Shown here one piece after another: positions 1-8,828 of a DNA stretch of 20,223 bases (the stretch's first letter is position 1; the number at the start of each line of letters is the position of its first letter). A model generated the notes under the pieces. The model was not told the DNA's origin, searched no databases, and saw nothing but the letters and a program-made list of their open reading frames with translations. The DNA is from an uncultured Eubacteriales bacterium (GTDB lineage: Bacteria; Bacillota; Clostridia; Lachnospirales; Bianqueaceae), in NCBI GenBank assembly GCA_902493345.1, contig CABUPM010000039.1:1-20223 (forward strand), read 5' to 3'. Position numbers and translations under genes: made by a program.

Positions 1-1808
1 ATGACTATATCTCCGTCGAGATCCAGAATCCGAATCTCTGCCGTCGTTATACCGCCAAGGTGATCAAGAATGTCCGGATCGCGCCGTCCCCGCGCTGGAT
101 GCGTCAGCGTTTGGCGGCCTGCGGAGTGCGTCCCATCAACAATATTGTAGATATTACCAACTATATCATGCTGGAGTATGGTCAGCCCATGCATGCTTTT
201 GATATCCGTCACCTTGCCGGAGGCAAGATCATCGTGCGGAACGCGGAAGAGGGAGAAGAGTTTGTTACGCTGGACGGCAACAAGCATACATTGGATTCTT
301 CCATGCTGGTCATCGCGGACGAGCAGAAGGCGGTAGCGCTGGCCGGTGTTATGGGCGGCGAGAATTCCAAGGTTCTGGACGATGTAACGACGATCCTCTT
401 TGAGTCTGCCAATTTTGATGGCCCCAATGTGCGTATTACAGCCAAAAAGGTAGGACTGCGTACGGACTCCTCGGCCAAGTTTGAAAAGGGACTGGATCCC
501 AACAATACGATGGATGCGATCAATCGTGCCTGCCAGCTGGTAGAGGAGCTGGATGCGGGCGATGTTGTCGCGGGAGCTGTGGATGTATATCCGACCGTAC
601 GGGAGAATCGGATCCTGACCTATGATGTAGACTGGATCAACCGTTTCCTGGCAACGGATCTGTCCGAGGACTTTATGGTGGATGTATTTGAGAAGATCGG
701 CTGCACCGTGGACCGCGAGACACATAAGGTCGTAGTGCCGACCTATCGTGACGATATGGAAGGCATGGCGGATCTGGCGGAAGAGGTGGCACGGATCTAC
801 GGCTACAACAATATCCCGATCTCTCTGGCAGGCAGCACAGAGCGTGTCGGAGGCCTCAGCCCGGAACAGACCATGCGGGAAAAGATCGCGTCGGCGTTGG
901 AAGCATGCGGTTTGAGTCAGGCCGTGATCTATTCCTTTGAGAGCCCCAGCGTATTCGATAAGGTACTGCTGGCGCCGGACGATCCCAGAAGGCATGCCGT
1001 AACGATCGCCAATCCTCTGGGAGAGGAATTCAGCGTGATGCGGACCCTGATGGCGCCCGGTATGCTGAATACATTGTCACTCAATTACAACCGGAGAAAT
1101 GAGAGCGCCTGGCTGTATGAAATCGGCCGTGTATATCTGCCCAAGGCGGAGATTACACCGTACAGCCGTGAGAAGGATCCCAAGGGCGTTGCCAATCTGC
1201 CCAAGGAAGTCAATACCATTTCTATCGGTATGTATGGAAGAGATGTTGACTTTTACGCGCTGAAGGGTGTAGTGGAGATGGTCTTTGAGACAGCCGGCAT
1301 GAAGGATCGGGTGGAGATCCTGCCTGTCAGCACAGAACCGTATCTGCATCCGGGCCGTCAGGCACAGTATGTGATGGATGGACAGGTGATCGCGACACTG
1401 GGTGAAGTTCATCCGAAGGCGGCCTCCGGTTATGGAATTGACACCAGAGTATATCTGGCGCAGATCAACCTGGATGCGGTCATCGGCGCGATGGTGGCAG
1501 ATAAGCTGTATCATCCGCTGCCCAAATACCCGGCAATCACACGCGACATCGCACTGAGAGTTCCTAAGCATGTTTACGTGCAGCAGATTGAGACGATCAT
1601 CCGCAAGGATGCCGGAGAGCTGCTGGAGAGCTGCAAGCTGTTTGACGTATATGAAGGAGCGCAGGTCGGCGAGGGCTACAAGTCCGTGGCCTACACGCTG
1701 GTCTTCCGTCATAAAAACAAGACGCTGGAGGATAAGAGCGTAAATAAAGTGATGACTCAGATCACAGAACAGCTGAAAAACGAGCTGGGCGCGGAACTGA
1801 GAAAGTAA
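1..1808 (+). CDS. pheT: Phenylalanine--tRNA ligase beta subunit, 5'-truncated by the window
   Basis: Beta chain of the (alpha-beta)2 phenylalanyl-tRNA synthetase, which charges tRNA-Phe in the cytoplasm. The reading frame is open from base 3 and gives 601 residues. The first GTG at base 60 is internal, because the residues before it (DYISVEIQNPNLCRRYTAKV) are typical PheT sequence. Full bacterial PheT is about 800 aa, so roughly 200 N-terminal residues, including the OB-fold tRNA-binding domain, lie off the left edge. Visible parts are the B3/B4 domain (about 20-195, with RPINNIVDITNYIMLEYGQP), the B5 domain (about 200-275), a catalytic-like core, and the C-terminal FDX-ACB anticodon-binding domain (about 507-601, starting near YHPLPKYPAITRDIALRV). 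It is followed directly by a terminator, so it is probably the last gene of a pheS-pheT operon; pheS is not visible. Confidence 0.97.
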   Translation, partial: DYISVEIQNPNLCRRYTAKVIKNVRIAPSPRWMRQRLAACGVRPINNIVDITNYIMLEYGQPMHAFDIRHLAGGKIIVRNAEEGEEFVTLDGNKHTLDSSMLVIADEQKAVALAGVMGGENSKVLDDVTTILFESANFDGPNVRITAKKVGLRTDSSAKFEKGLDPNNTMDAINRACQLVEELDAGDVVAGAVDVYPTVRENRILTYDVDWINRFLATDLSEDFMVDVFEKIGCTVDRETHKVVVPTYRDDMEGMADLAEEVARIYGYNNIPISLAGSTERVGGLSPEQTMREKIASALEACGLSQAVIYSFESPSVFDKVLLAPDDPRRHAVTIANPLGEEFSVMRTLMAPGMLNTLSLNYNRRNESAWLYEIGRVYLPKAEITPYSREKDPKGVANLPKEVNTISIGMYGRDVDFYALKGVVEMVFETAGMKDRVEILPVSTEPYLHPGRQAQYVMDGQVIATLGEVHPKAASGYGIDTRVYLAQINLDAVIGAMVADKLYHPLPKYPAITRDIALRVPKHVYVQQIETIIRKDAGELLESCKLFDVYEGAQVGEGYKSVAYTLVFRHKNKTLEDKSVNKVMTQITEQLKNELGAELRK

Positions 1809-1815
1809 ATAGATT

Positions 1816-1862
1816 CCCCAATACCGGGTACCATATTATCGGTATTGGGGAGTTCTTTTTTT
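1816..1862 (+). terminator. Rho-independent terminator of pheT
   Basis: An 11-bp perfect stem, CCCCAATACCG (1816-1826) with CGGTATTGGGG (1840-1850), closes a 13-nt loop. A T-rich run follows at 1853-1862. It starts 8 bases after the pheT stop and separates pheT from the protease gene. Confidence 0.93.
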
Positions 1863-1956
1863 CTAAAAATATTTATGTGCCGTTCATACTTTTGATACAA
1901 GTCATCGATATACTAGAAATAGGTCGTGAGATAAGACCGGAGGAAGGAGAGAGAGT

Positions 1957-3207
1957 ATGGAAGGTAAGAAAATGACCATAGGGAGAGCAGCTCGCTGGAT
2001 GGTATGCGCGTTATTGATCGGCGCGATTGTGGGCGGATCCTTTGGCTTTGCATATACGAAGGCAAGGAGCGGAGATTCGTCATCGGACGCGGCGAGTGCG
2101 GACTATATGCTGACGGATAACGGCGTGAGCGGCAGTTCGTCGCAGGAGCTGCTGGCCAATCCGCTGGTATCCGATAAGGTGAAAGAGGTAACGGAAAAGG
2201 TTAAGGATTCCGTTGTCGTCATCATCACGAGAATTCAGTCCGAGGTACAGACAGCGTTCGGACAAAGCTATGTGGAAGAGGCGTCGGCGCTGGGCTCCGG
2301 TGTCGTCTTCAAGGAAGACGACGATAAGATCTATGTGCTGACCAACGCGCATGTGCTGGAGAGCGCATCAGAAGCGTATTTGTATTTTGAAGACGGCAGC
2401 ATGGTCAATGTATATCTGGTCGGAGAGAGCGTCTCTAAGGATCTGGCCGTGATCTACGTCAATAAGAGTGAGTTGACCGAAGAGATGATGTCCAAGCTCA
2501 AGGTCGCGACGCTGGGAGACAGCAGCACGGTACGCAAGGGCGATCTGGCGATTGCCATCGGAAGCCCTTACAGCCAGAATATGGCGCATACGACAACGGT
2601 CGGAATTGTAACCGGCGTAGATCTGGATTTTGAGATTGAGGATCGTGTACTCGATGCGATTCAGACCGATGCGTCTCTGAATCCGGGTAATTCCGGCGGC
2701 GCGCTGGTTAACGAGAACGGCGAGGTAATCGGCATCAATTCCGCGGGAATCCGGGATGGTGTTGTAGAGGGCATGGGCTTTGCGATCTCGATCAATCAGG
2801 CAAAGGATGTAATCGACGCGATCTTCTCCGGCAGCCTGGTGGAGAAGGCGACGCTGAGCATTCAGAGTTCTACCTGGATTGACGCGGATGCGGCCAGAAT
2901 GTACCGAGTTCCGTCTGGTTTGTTCGTATACCAGCTGGAGGATGGCGGTGCGGCAGAGAAGGCGGGAATCCGTCCGGGCGATGTGATTGTTTCTGTCGGC
3001 GGAGTAAAACTGACGGATGAAAACTCCCTGAGCGATATTCTGGCAAGTCTGAACCCCGGAGACAGTGTGGAGATCGAGGTAATCCGCAACAGAGACGCAG
3101 CGAATGTACTGACACTGACTGCGGTTCTGGACGGAGTGTCCGATACCAACACATATCTTCCGACACAGGCAGATGCTGCTTCACAGGGCTCCAACGCTGC
3201 CGCGTAA
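1957..3207 (+). CDS. Membrane-anchored HtrA/DegP-type serine protease with one PDZ domain
   Basis: Serine endoprotease of the S1C (HtrA/DegP) family, expected to degrade or refold damaged proteins on the outer face of the membrane. It has 416 aa. A short basic N terminus is followed by one hydrophobic segment (about 13-33) that should act as an uncleaved anchor. A low-complexity Ser/Asp/Ala linker leads to the trypsin-like domain (about 75-290). The catalytic triad is visible: His132 in TNAHV, Asp162 in KDLAV and Ser246 in NPGNSGGAL. A PDZ domain (about 300-392) has the usual GAAEKAGIRPGDVI loop. The ATG at 1957 is preceded by GGAGGAAGG (1939-1947); ATG 1972 is a possible alternative. It appears monocistronic. 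No terminator was seen after the stop, so some read-through into the valS leader is possible. The exact paralogue (htrA, htrB or degP) cannot be told from sequence alone. Confidence 0.95.
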   Translation: MEGKKMTIGRAARWMVCALLIGAIVGGSFGFAYTKARSGDSSSDAASADYMLTDNGVSGSSSQELLANPLVSDKVKEVTEKVKDSVVVIITRIQSEVQTAFGQSYVEEASALGSGVVFKEDDDKIYVLTNAHVLESASEAYLYFEDGSMVNVYLVGESVSKDLAVIYVNKSELTEEMMSKLKVATLGDSSTVRKGDLAIAIGSPYSQNMAHTTTVGIVTGVDLDFEIEDRVLDAIQTDASLNPGNSGGALVNENGEVIGINSAGIRDGVVEGMGFAISINQAKDVIDAIFSGSLVEKATLSIQSSTWIDADAARMYRVPSGLFVYQLEDGGAAEKAGIRPGDVIVSVGGVKLTDENSLSDILASLNPGDSVEIEVIRNRDAANVLTLTAVLDGVSDTNTYLPTQADAASQGSNAAA

Positions 3208-3227
3208 AAGATTTTCAGAGAAAGCTC

Positions 3228-3256
3228 TTGACAGAGCGCCGGAAATCCGCTATAGT
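3228..3256 (+). promoter_or_regulatory. Sigma-A-type promoter of the valS leader
   Basis: TTGACA (3228-3233, perfect -35) and TATAGT (3251-3256, 5/6 match to -10) are separated by exactly 17 bases. The predicted transcription start, about 3263, lies just upstream of the T-box stem I. Confidence 0.85.
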
Positions 3257-3262
3257 AAATGG

Positions 3263-3486
3263 TGTCAAATGGTCAGAAGAGGAGTACGGGACACCGCTTA
3301 TCAGAGAGAGAGCCAACTGGTGCGAGGCTCTTAAGGCAAGGATTCCGGAAGGTCGCTTCGGCAGCGATGCGCCAGTCCTGGTGAATGGAGTAGTCAGGAA
3401 CGGGGATGCCACGTTACGGCAGGCAGAGTATAATCATAAGGTGGTACCGCGGCTTTCGCCCTTATCAGGGGCGAAGGCCGTTTTTT
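3263..3486 (+). promoter_or_regulatory. T-box leader with valine (GTC) specifier and terminator, controlling valS
   Basis: A tRNA-sensing riboswitch that reads uncharged tRNA-Val. The T-box sequence AAGGTGGTACCGCGG spans 3438-3452. Its TGGT bulge can pair with an ACCA tRNA end, which fits the A73 discriminator of tRNA-Val. In stem I an S-turn AGTA (3283-3286) faces GAA (3348-3350). The specifier GTC (3352-3354) follows after one base and is followed by a purine, the arrangement I recall for known T-boxes. CGGGA and TTCCG pair above it and AGAAG with CTTCG below it. The terminator stem is 3450-3462 with 3468-3480, about 13 bp including wobbles, loop TATCA, then six T at 3481-3486. Uncharged tRNA-Val should favour the antiterminator and increase expression. 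Confidence 0.93.
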
Positions 3487-3496
3487 AATATCGAAA

Positions 3497-3502
3497 GGGA
3501 GG
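3497..3502 (+). promoter_or_regulatory. Ribosome binding site that sets the valS start
   Basis: GGGAGG lies 11 bases before ATG 3514. It supports that start over the in-frame ATG at 3406, which lies within the T-box leader. Confidence 0.8.
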
Positions 3503-3513
3503 AAGAGTATCAG

Positions 3514-6159
3514 ATGATGAAGAGAGAGCTGGCGAGCAAGTACGATCCGAAGGAGGTAGAGGACCGGCTGTATGCCAAATGGGAGAAAAACGGATATTTC
3601 CATGCGGAGCCGGACCCCAGCAGAAAGCCGTTTACGATTGTCATGCCGCCTCCCAATATCACAGGACAGCTGCATATGGGACACGCGTTGGATAATACAA
3701 TGCAGGATATCCTGGTGCGCTATAAGAGAATGCAGGGCTATAACGCGCTGTGGCAGCCGGGAACGGATCATGCCAGCATCGCGACTGAGGTTAAGATTAT
3801 TGAGACATTGAAGAAGCAGGGCATCCGCAAGGAGGATCTGGGCCGTGAAGGCTTTCTGAAGAGAGCTTGGGAATGGAAAGAGGAGTATGGCGGCAGGATC
3901 ATTTCCCAGCTGAAGAAGATGGGCTCCTCGGCGGATTGGCAGAGAGAGCGTTTTACGATGGACGAGGGCTGTTCTGAAGCGGTCAAGGATGTATTTGTAC
4001 GCCTGTACCAGAAGAAGCTGATCTATAAGGGATCCCGTCTGATCAACTGGTGTCCGGTATGCCAGACTTCGATCAGTGACGCAGAGGTAGAGCATGTGGA
4101 CATGCAGGGACACTTCTGGCACATCCTGTATCCTGTATCCGGTATGGAAGGCACCTTCCTGGAGGTGGCGACGACCCGTCCGGAGACGATGCTGGGCGAT
4201 ACGGCCGTGGCGGTCAATCCGGAGGATGAGCGGTATAAGCATCTGGTTGGCAAGATGGTTCACCTTCCGCTGACAGACCGGGAGATCCCGATTATCGCGG
4301 ATGAGCACGCGGATATGACCAAGGGAACAGGCGTGGTTAAGATCACACCGGCCCATGACCCCAATGATTATGAGGTAGGAAAGCGTCATAATCTGCCGGA
4401 GATCAATATGTTGAACGATGACGGCACGATCGCGGCCATCGGCGGCAAGTACGCGGGAATGGACCGCTATGAAGCGCGTAAGGTAATGGTGGAAGACCTG
4501 AAGGCACTGGGTCTTCTGGGCGAGGTAGAGACGATTACGCACAGTGTCGGCACGCATGACCGCTGCAAAACTGTCATTGAGCCGATGATCAAGCCGCAGT
4601 GGTTCGTAGCCATGAAGGATCTGGCCAAGCCGGCGGTGGAAGCGGTGCGCAGCGGACAGCTCAAGCTGATTCCGGAGCGGATGGAAAAGGTATATTATAA
4701 CTGGCTGGACAATATCCGTGACTGGTGTATCTCCAGACAGCTCTGGTGGGGGCACCGGATTCCGGCGTACTACTGCCAGGATTGCCAGGAGATTGTGGTG
4801 GCCAAGGAAGCGCCGACCGTTTGCCCCAAGTGCGGCGGCACGCATTTCAAGCAGGATGAGGATACGCTGGACACCTGGTTCTCCTCTGCGCTGTGGCCGT
4901 TTTCAACACTGGGCTGGCCGGAAGAGACGGAGGACTATAAGTATTTTTATCCGACCGACGTTCTGGTAACAGGATATGATATCATCTTCTTCTGGGTAAT
5001 CCGTATGGTATTCTCCGGAATTGAGCATACAGGCAAGCTTCCGTTCCATACTGTGCTGTTCCATGGCCTGGTGCGGGATTCTCAGGGTCGTAAAATGAGT
5101 AAGTCTCTGGGCAACGGTATCGATCCGCTGGAGGTTATCGACCAGTACGGTGCGGACGCGCTGAGACTCACCCTGATCACGGGCAATGCGCCGGGTAACG
5201 ATATGCGTTTCTATTGGGAGCGTGTGGAAGCCAGCCGGAATTTCGCAAACAAGATCTGGAACGCCAGTCGGTTTGTGCTGATGAACCAGAAGGAAGAGCT
5301 GCCGGAACAGATGGATCCGGAGAGCCTTACAGCGGCAGACCGCTGGATTTTGTCCAAGGTTAATACGCTGGCGAAGGAGGCGACCGATCTTTTGGATCGG
5401 TACGAGCTGGGAATCGCCGCGGATATGATTCAGAGCTTCATCTGGGAAGAGTTCTGCGACTGGTATATTGAGATGGTAAAGACCCGTCTGTACGCGGAGC
5501 CCTGTGAAGACCGCACAGCGGCGATGTGGACGCTGACGACAGTACTGGCCAACGCGCTAAAGCTGCTGCATCCGTACATGCCGTTCCTGACGGAGGAGCT
5601 GTACTCCTATATCCGTCCGGAAGAGGAGACAATCATGCGGGCAGAATGGCCGGTGTACCGTGAAGACTGGAACTTCCCGGCTGAGACGGAAGAAGTAGAC
5701 GCCATGAAGGAAGCGATCCGCGGCATCCGTAATGTGCGTACGCAGATGAACGTATCGCCGAAGCAGAAGACAACCGTGATCTTTGTTTCCGACGATGAGC
5801 ATACAAAAGAAATCTTCACAAGCGGCGCGGCGTTTTTGGCGCCTCTGGCATTTGCTTCTGAGGTGCGGGTGCAGAGCGGCATGAAGGATGTAAACGAGAC
5901 CGCGGTATCGATTCCGCTGCACAAGGCGACCGCCTTTATTCCGCTGGAGCAGCTCGTGGATCTGGATAAGGAGAGAGCGCGTCTGGCCAAGGAGCGGGAG
6001 CGTCTGGACAAGGAGATCGATCGCCTGGCCAAGAAGCTGAACAATCCGGGCTTTGTTTCCAAGGCTCCGGCGGCGGTAGTAGAAGAGGAGAGAAAGAAAC
6101 AGGCAAGATACGAGGCACAGCGCCAGCAGGTGGAAGAACAGCTTGCACGTCTTGGCTGA
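3514..6159 (+). CDS. valS: Valine--tRNA ligase
   Basis: Class I aminoacyl-tRNA synthetase that attaches valine to tRNA-Val and edits mischarged threonine. From ATG 3514 the protein has 881 aa, the usual length for the family. The ATP-binding signature HMGH is at residues 54-57 and KMSKS at 527-531. The CP1 editing region (about 190-340) includes TTRPETMLGDTAVAV. A Cys pair-type zinc element, YCQDC and CPKC, lies at about 418-448. The anticodon-binding domain is followed by the C-terminal coiled coil typical of ValRS (about 812-881, rich in Lys/Arg/Glu/Leu). The frame is open further upstream to 3406, but that stretch lies within the T-box terminator and is rejected as coding. ATG 3517 is also possible. 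The gene is first in a likely operon with folC and two further genes. Confidence 0.97.
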   Translation: MMKRELASKYDPKEVEDRLYAKWEKNGYFHAEPDPSRKPFTIVMPPPNITGQLHMGHALDNTMQDILVRYKRMQGYNALWQPGTDHASIATEVKIIETLKKQGIRKEDLGREGFLKRAWEWKEEYGGRIISQLKKMGSSADWQRERFTMDEGCSEAVKDVFVRLYQKKLIYKGSRLINWCPVCQTSISDAEVEHVDMQGHFWHILYPVSGMEGTFLEVATTRPETMLGDTAVAVNPEDERYKHLVGKMVHLPLTDREIPIIADEHADMTKGTGVVKITPAHDPNDYEVGKRHNLPEINMLNDDGTIAAIGGKYAGMDRYEARKVMVEDLKALGLLGEVETITHSVGTHDRCKTVIEPMIKPQWFVAMKDLAKPAVEAVRSGQLKLIPERMEKVYYNWLDNIRDWCISRQLWWGHRIPAYYCQDCQEIVVAKEAPTVCPKCGGTHFKQDEDTLDTWFSSALWPFSTLGWPEETEDYKYFYPTDVLVTGYDIIFFWVIRMVFSGIEHTGKLPFHTVLFHGLVRDSQGRKMSKSLGNGIDPLEVIDQYGADALRLTLITGNAPGNDMRFYWERVEASRNFANKIWNASRFVLMNQKEELPEQMDPESLTAADRWILSKVNTLAKEATDLLDRYELGIAADMIQSFIWEEFCDWYIEMVKTRLYAEPCEDRTAAMWTLTTVLANALKLLHPYMPFLTEELYSYIRPEEETIMRAEWPVYREDWNFPAETEEVDAMKEAIRGIRNVRTQMNVSPKQKTTVIFVSDDEHTKEIFTSGAAFLAPLAFASEVRVQSGMKDVNETAVSIPLHKATAFIPLEQLVDLDKERARLAKERERLDKEIDRLAKKLNNPGFVSKAPAAVVEEERKKQARYEAQRQQVEEQLARLG

Positions 6160-6168
6160 GGCAGGAAA

Positions 6169-7443
6169 ATGACATATCAGGAAGCGATCGAATGGCTGGA
6201 GGGGGTCAGTCTGTACGGTAAAAAGGACGGACTGACCAACATGCGCCAGTTGATGGAGGAATTGGGCAATCCGGAGGAACATCTCCGGTTTGTCCATGTT
6301 GCAGGGACCAACGGTAAGGGAACGGTCTGCGCTCTGCTCAGCAGTATGCTGACAGAGAGCGGATACAGAGTGGGATTGTATACCTCGCCGCATTTGGTGC
6401 GTTACACAGAGCGGATCCGGATTGGACGAAACGAGATTCCGGAGGAAATATTCGCGGCATTGGCGGAGCAGGTGCGGGAGAAGGCAGAAAAGATGGAGCG
6501 GGAAGGAAAGATCCATCCCACGTTTTTTCAGCTGCTGACAGCGATTGCGTTTTTATATTTTGCCAGGGAACAGGCGGATATTGTGGTGCTGGAGGTTGGC
6601 GTCGGCGGACGGCTGGACGCGACCAATATCATCCGGCAGCCGTTGGTTTCAGTGATTACTTCTATCAGCCTGGATCACACCAAGGTGCTTGGCAGTACGA
6701 TTCCGGAAATCGCGGGAGAAAAGGCCGGAATCATCAAGCAGGGCTGTCCGGTGGTTGTCGGCCGCAATGTGCCGGAGGCCATGGAAGTATTTCACGCGGC
6801 TGCCAAGGAAAAGGCGGCGCCCTTATATGAAGCGGATCCCTATCCGGTTCGTATTCTGCAAAATGACCTGGATGGAATCCGGTTGGAGACAGAAGAAGGC
6901 GAATTGAAGACAGCGTTGTGCGGCGAGTATCAGGTGGAAAATCTGAAGACAGCGTTGACAGCGGCCAGGATTTTGTCCATCCCGTGGAAGGATATCGCGG
7001 CAGGTGTGAACAAAGCGCACTGGCCGGGACGGATGCAGAGAATTCACTATACGGAGCATGCGGATCTCCTGCTGGAGGGTGCGCATAATCCGCAGGGGGC
7101 GGAAGCGCTGGGACACTGGTGCCGCGAAAAATTGGCCGGAAAGGATGTAACGCTCGTTTTCAGCGCTTTGCAGAAAAAGGATGTTACATCCATTGTGCGG
7201 GGACTTCTCATCGGGATCGATCCGAAGCGCATGATTTTCGCGAGAATGCAGGAGGCAGCAGGACTTCTGGAGCAGGACTTTTTGAAAATTGTGCCGGAAG
7301 CGGAGACCGCGCCGAATGTGAGAGAAGCGCTGGCGCAGGCGTATCGTCAGACGGCTCCCGATGGCCTTGTGATCTGTGCGGGCTCGCTGTACCTTGTGGG
7401 CGAGGTGCTGGCAGAGGTAGAAAGGGAAGGAAAGAATGTTTGA
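6169..7443 (+). CDS. folC: Folylpolyglutamate synthase / dihydrofolate synthase
   Basis: Mur-ligase-family enzyme that adds glutamate to dihydropteroate and/or to folates in the cytoplasm, using ATP. It has 424 aa, normal for FolC. The P-loop is GTNGKGT at residues 46-52. Further family motifs are EVGVGGRLDATN, SLDHTKVLGSTIPEIAGEKAGI (the Mur central-domain signature) and LLEGAHNPQG at the start of the C-terminal domain. The start ATG is 9 bases after the valS stop with only a weak AGG-type site, so translation is probably coupled to valS. valS-folC is a conserved neighbour pair in Firmicutes. The last 8 bases overlap the next gene. Confidence 0.95.
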   Translation: MTYQEAIEWLEGVSLYGKKDGLTNMRQLMEELGNPEEHLRFVHVAGTNGKGTVCALLSSMLTESGYRVGLYTSPHLVRYTERIRIGRNEIPEEIFAALAEQVREKAEKMEREGKIHPTFFQLLTAIAFLYFAREQADIVVLEVGVGGRLDATNIIRQPLVSVITSISLDHTKVLGSTIPEIAGEKAGIIKQGCPVVVGRNVPEAMEVFHAAAKEKAAPLYEADPYPVRILQNDLDGIRLETEEGELKTALCGEYQVENLKTALTAARILSIPWKDIAAGVNKAHWPGRMQRIHYTEHADLLLEGAHNPQGAEALGHWCREKLAGKDVTLVFSALQKKDVTSIVRGLLIGIDPKRMIFARMQEAAGLLEQDFLKIVPEAETAPNVREALAQAYRQTAPDGLVICAGSLYLVGEVLAEVEREGKNV

Positions 7444-7618
7444 TTTTCAGGAAGAGCTTAAAAAGTTTGAGCCGAGTACCGATGTGAATCTGACGGCAGT
7501 GGAGCTGAGCGGTGAGGAAGCGGCGGATATGCAGACCCTCCTGCGGATGATCGTGCAGGACGCAGAACGGCCGGCACGGAATCAGTTTGATCAGCTGGGG
7601 CTGGAGGATATGCGATGA
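7436..7618 (+). CDS. Small protein of unknown function (60 aa) in the valS-folC operon
   Basis: I do not recognise this family. The product is a 60-residue acidic soluble protein with no membrane segment or cysteine; its N-terminal half is MFDFQEELKKF. The central part (about 24-47) looks amphipathic and helical. A good site, AGGGAAGG (about 7425-7432), precedes ATG 7436. The gene overlaps folC by 8 bases and the next gene by 4 (ATGA, 7615-7618). Such tight coupling on both sides is strong evidence that it is a real gene and is translated in step with its neighbours. Its function is unknown; a small partner of the following TPR membrane protein is one possibility, based only on adjacency. Confidence 0.8.
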   Translation: MFDFQEELKKFEPSTDVNLTAVELSGEEAADMQTLLRMIVQDAERPARNQFDQLGLEDMR

Positions 7619-8781
7619 AGTGCCCGATATGCGGCAGAGAATCGCTGGAGAGGACCTGTTCCGGCTGCGGACGGAGTCTGGAGGCGGCTTACGCCCTCGC
7701 CAAGGTATCCGGACGATTCTATAATGAAGGACTGAGCTATGCAAAAGAGCATAGTCTGGAGCATGCCCGGGCAGCCCTGAAAAAGGCGATCGTGTACAAT
7801 CCCGATAATATTCAGGCGCGCAATCTCCTGGGTCTGGTCTATATGGAGACTGGAGAAGCGGGATTGGCTGTCAGGGAATGGATGCAGAGTACGGCTCGGG
7901 AGCCGGAGAGCGCGATCAACCCGGCTGTGGATTACCTGAAGAGAATCTCCAAGAACTTCGGACGGGCAGCGCAGATCAAGGAAGCGGTCCGACTGTACAA
8001 TCAGGCATTGGAGCTTCTGAAAAAGGGACAGATGGATACGGCGCTGCTGCATCTGAAAAAGGCGGTGGCGCAGAGCGAGTACTATGTGCGGGCCAGGAAT
8101 CTTTTGGCACTGTGTTATATGGAACAGAGGCAGTTCCCTCGCGCGGCGCAGCTCCTGCGGGAGTCAGAGCAGCTGGACCGGGAGGATCCGATGCTTCCGT
8201 ATCTGCGGCAGCTCTACCGGACATCTAAGGAAGAGTGGGAGAGCAGCCGGGAAGGCAAAGAGGCGGAAGAGGAAGAGAGAGAACGGCAGGAAGCGACGGA
8301 GGAGACTCCGGAGGAAGGAAAGCCTCTGATCTCCGGCAACAGTCCCAAGAGGTCGGTACGGACGCTCCTGCGGCAGAATGCCTCGATTACACAGTTTTTG
8401 CTCTTTGCTCTGGGAATGGTAGTCGGTCTGATGTTCATGGGATTTTTAATCATGCCAGCCCAGATGAGTACACTTCAGCGGGAGCGAAGTGATCTGGCGG
8501 CGCAGGTGGCCTCTCTTACGGCGGCGCAGAATTCAGAAGACGGCAGTCTGATCGATCTGCAAAAGCAGCTGGCATCGCTGGGAGAAAACTATGGAGCGCT
8601 GCAGAGTGAGTATACGGCATATCAGAACAATCTCTCGGCACTGCTTCGGGCGGTGGAGTACTATCACCAGCAAGACCTGGACGGGATCCGGAATGAGCTT
8701 AGCAAGGTGCGTTCGGAAAAACTGTCCAATGATCAGCAGCTCGTGTATGACTGGTTGGAAAGTTATGTAAGTGAAGGATGA
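7615..8781 (+). CDS. Zinc-ribbon, TPR, single-pass membrane protein with coiled coil
   Basis: Protein of 388 aa, function unknown, with a clear modular layout. The N terminus is a zinc-ribbon knuckle with CPIC (Cys3, Cys6) and CSGC (Cys15, Cys18). Tetratricopeptide-like helical repeats follow (about 30-100 and 120-195, with pattern AxALKKAIVYNPDNIQARNLLGLVY). Next is a highly charged Glu/Arg segment (205-235). One hydrophobic transmembrane helix is at about 258-281, then a Gln/Leu/Ser-rich coiled coil (285-370). With no signal peptide, the TPR part is probably cytoplasmic and the coiled coil outside, but topology is inferred. GGAGGA (7603-7608) sits 6 bases before ATG 7615, which overlaps the preceding stop. 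It is the last gene of the valS operon. It could be a scaffold for envelope protein assembly. Confidence 0.88.
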   Translation: MKCPICGRESLERTCSGCGRSLEAAYALAKVSGRFYNEGLSYAKEHSLEHARAALKKAIVYNPDNIQARNLLGLVYMETGEAGLAVREWMQSTAREPESAINPAVDYLKRISKNFGRAAQIKEAVRLYNQALELLKKGQMDTALLHLKKAVAQSEYYVRARNLLALCYMEQRQFPRAAQLLRESEQLDREDPMLPYLRQLYRTSKEEWESSREGKEAEEEERERQEATEETPEEGKPLISGNSPKRSVRTLLRQNASITQFLLFALGMVVGLMFMGFLIMPAQMSTLQRERSDLAAQVASLTAAQNSEDGSLIDLQKQLASLGENYGALQSEYTAYQNNLSALLRAVEYYHQQDLDGIRNELSKVRSEKLSNDQQLVYDWLESYVSEG

Positions 8782-8828
8782 CACGATCTAGATTGATGTG
8801 CATGAGAGCGGCGAATTGGCCGAAGATT

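Noticed and set aside
1909..1914. TATACT as a -10 for the HtrA gene
   Set aside because: No acceptable -35 at 15-19 bp spacing; the promoter may use another sigma factor, but this cannot be supported.
3406..3513. Upstream in-frame extension of valS from ATG 3406
   Set aside because: It lies inside the T-box and terminator, and a GGGAGG site supports ATG 3514.
3394..4845. Long minus-strand open frame (483 aa) opposite valS, and similar long antisense frames opposite other genes, e.g. 19208-20173
   Set aside because: The translations are His/Arg/Leu-rich with no recognisable domain, and they are fully covered by well-identified genes on the other strand.
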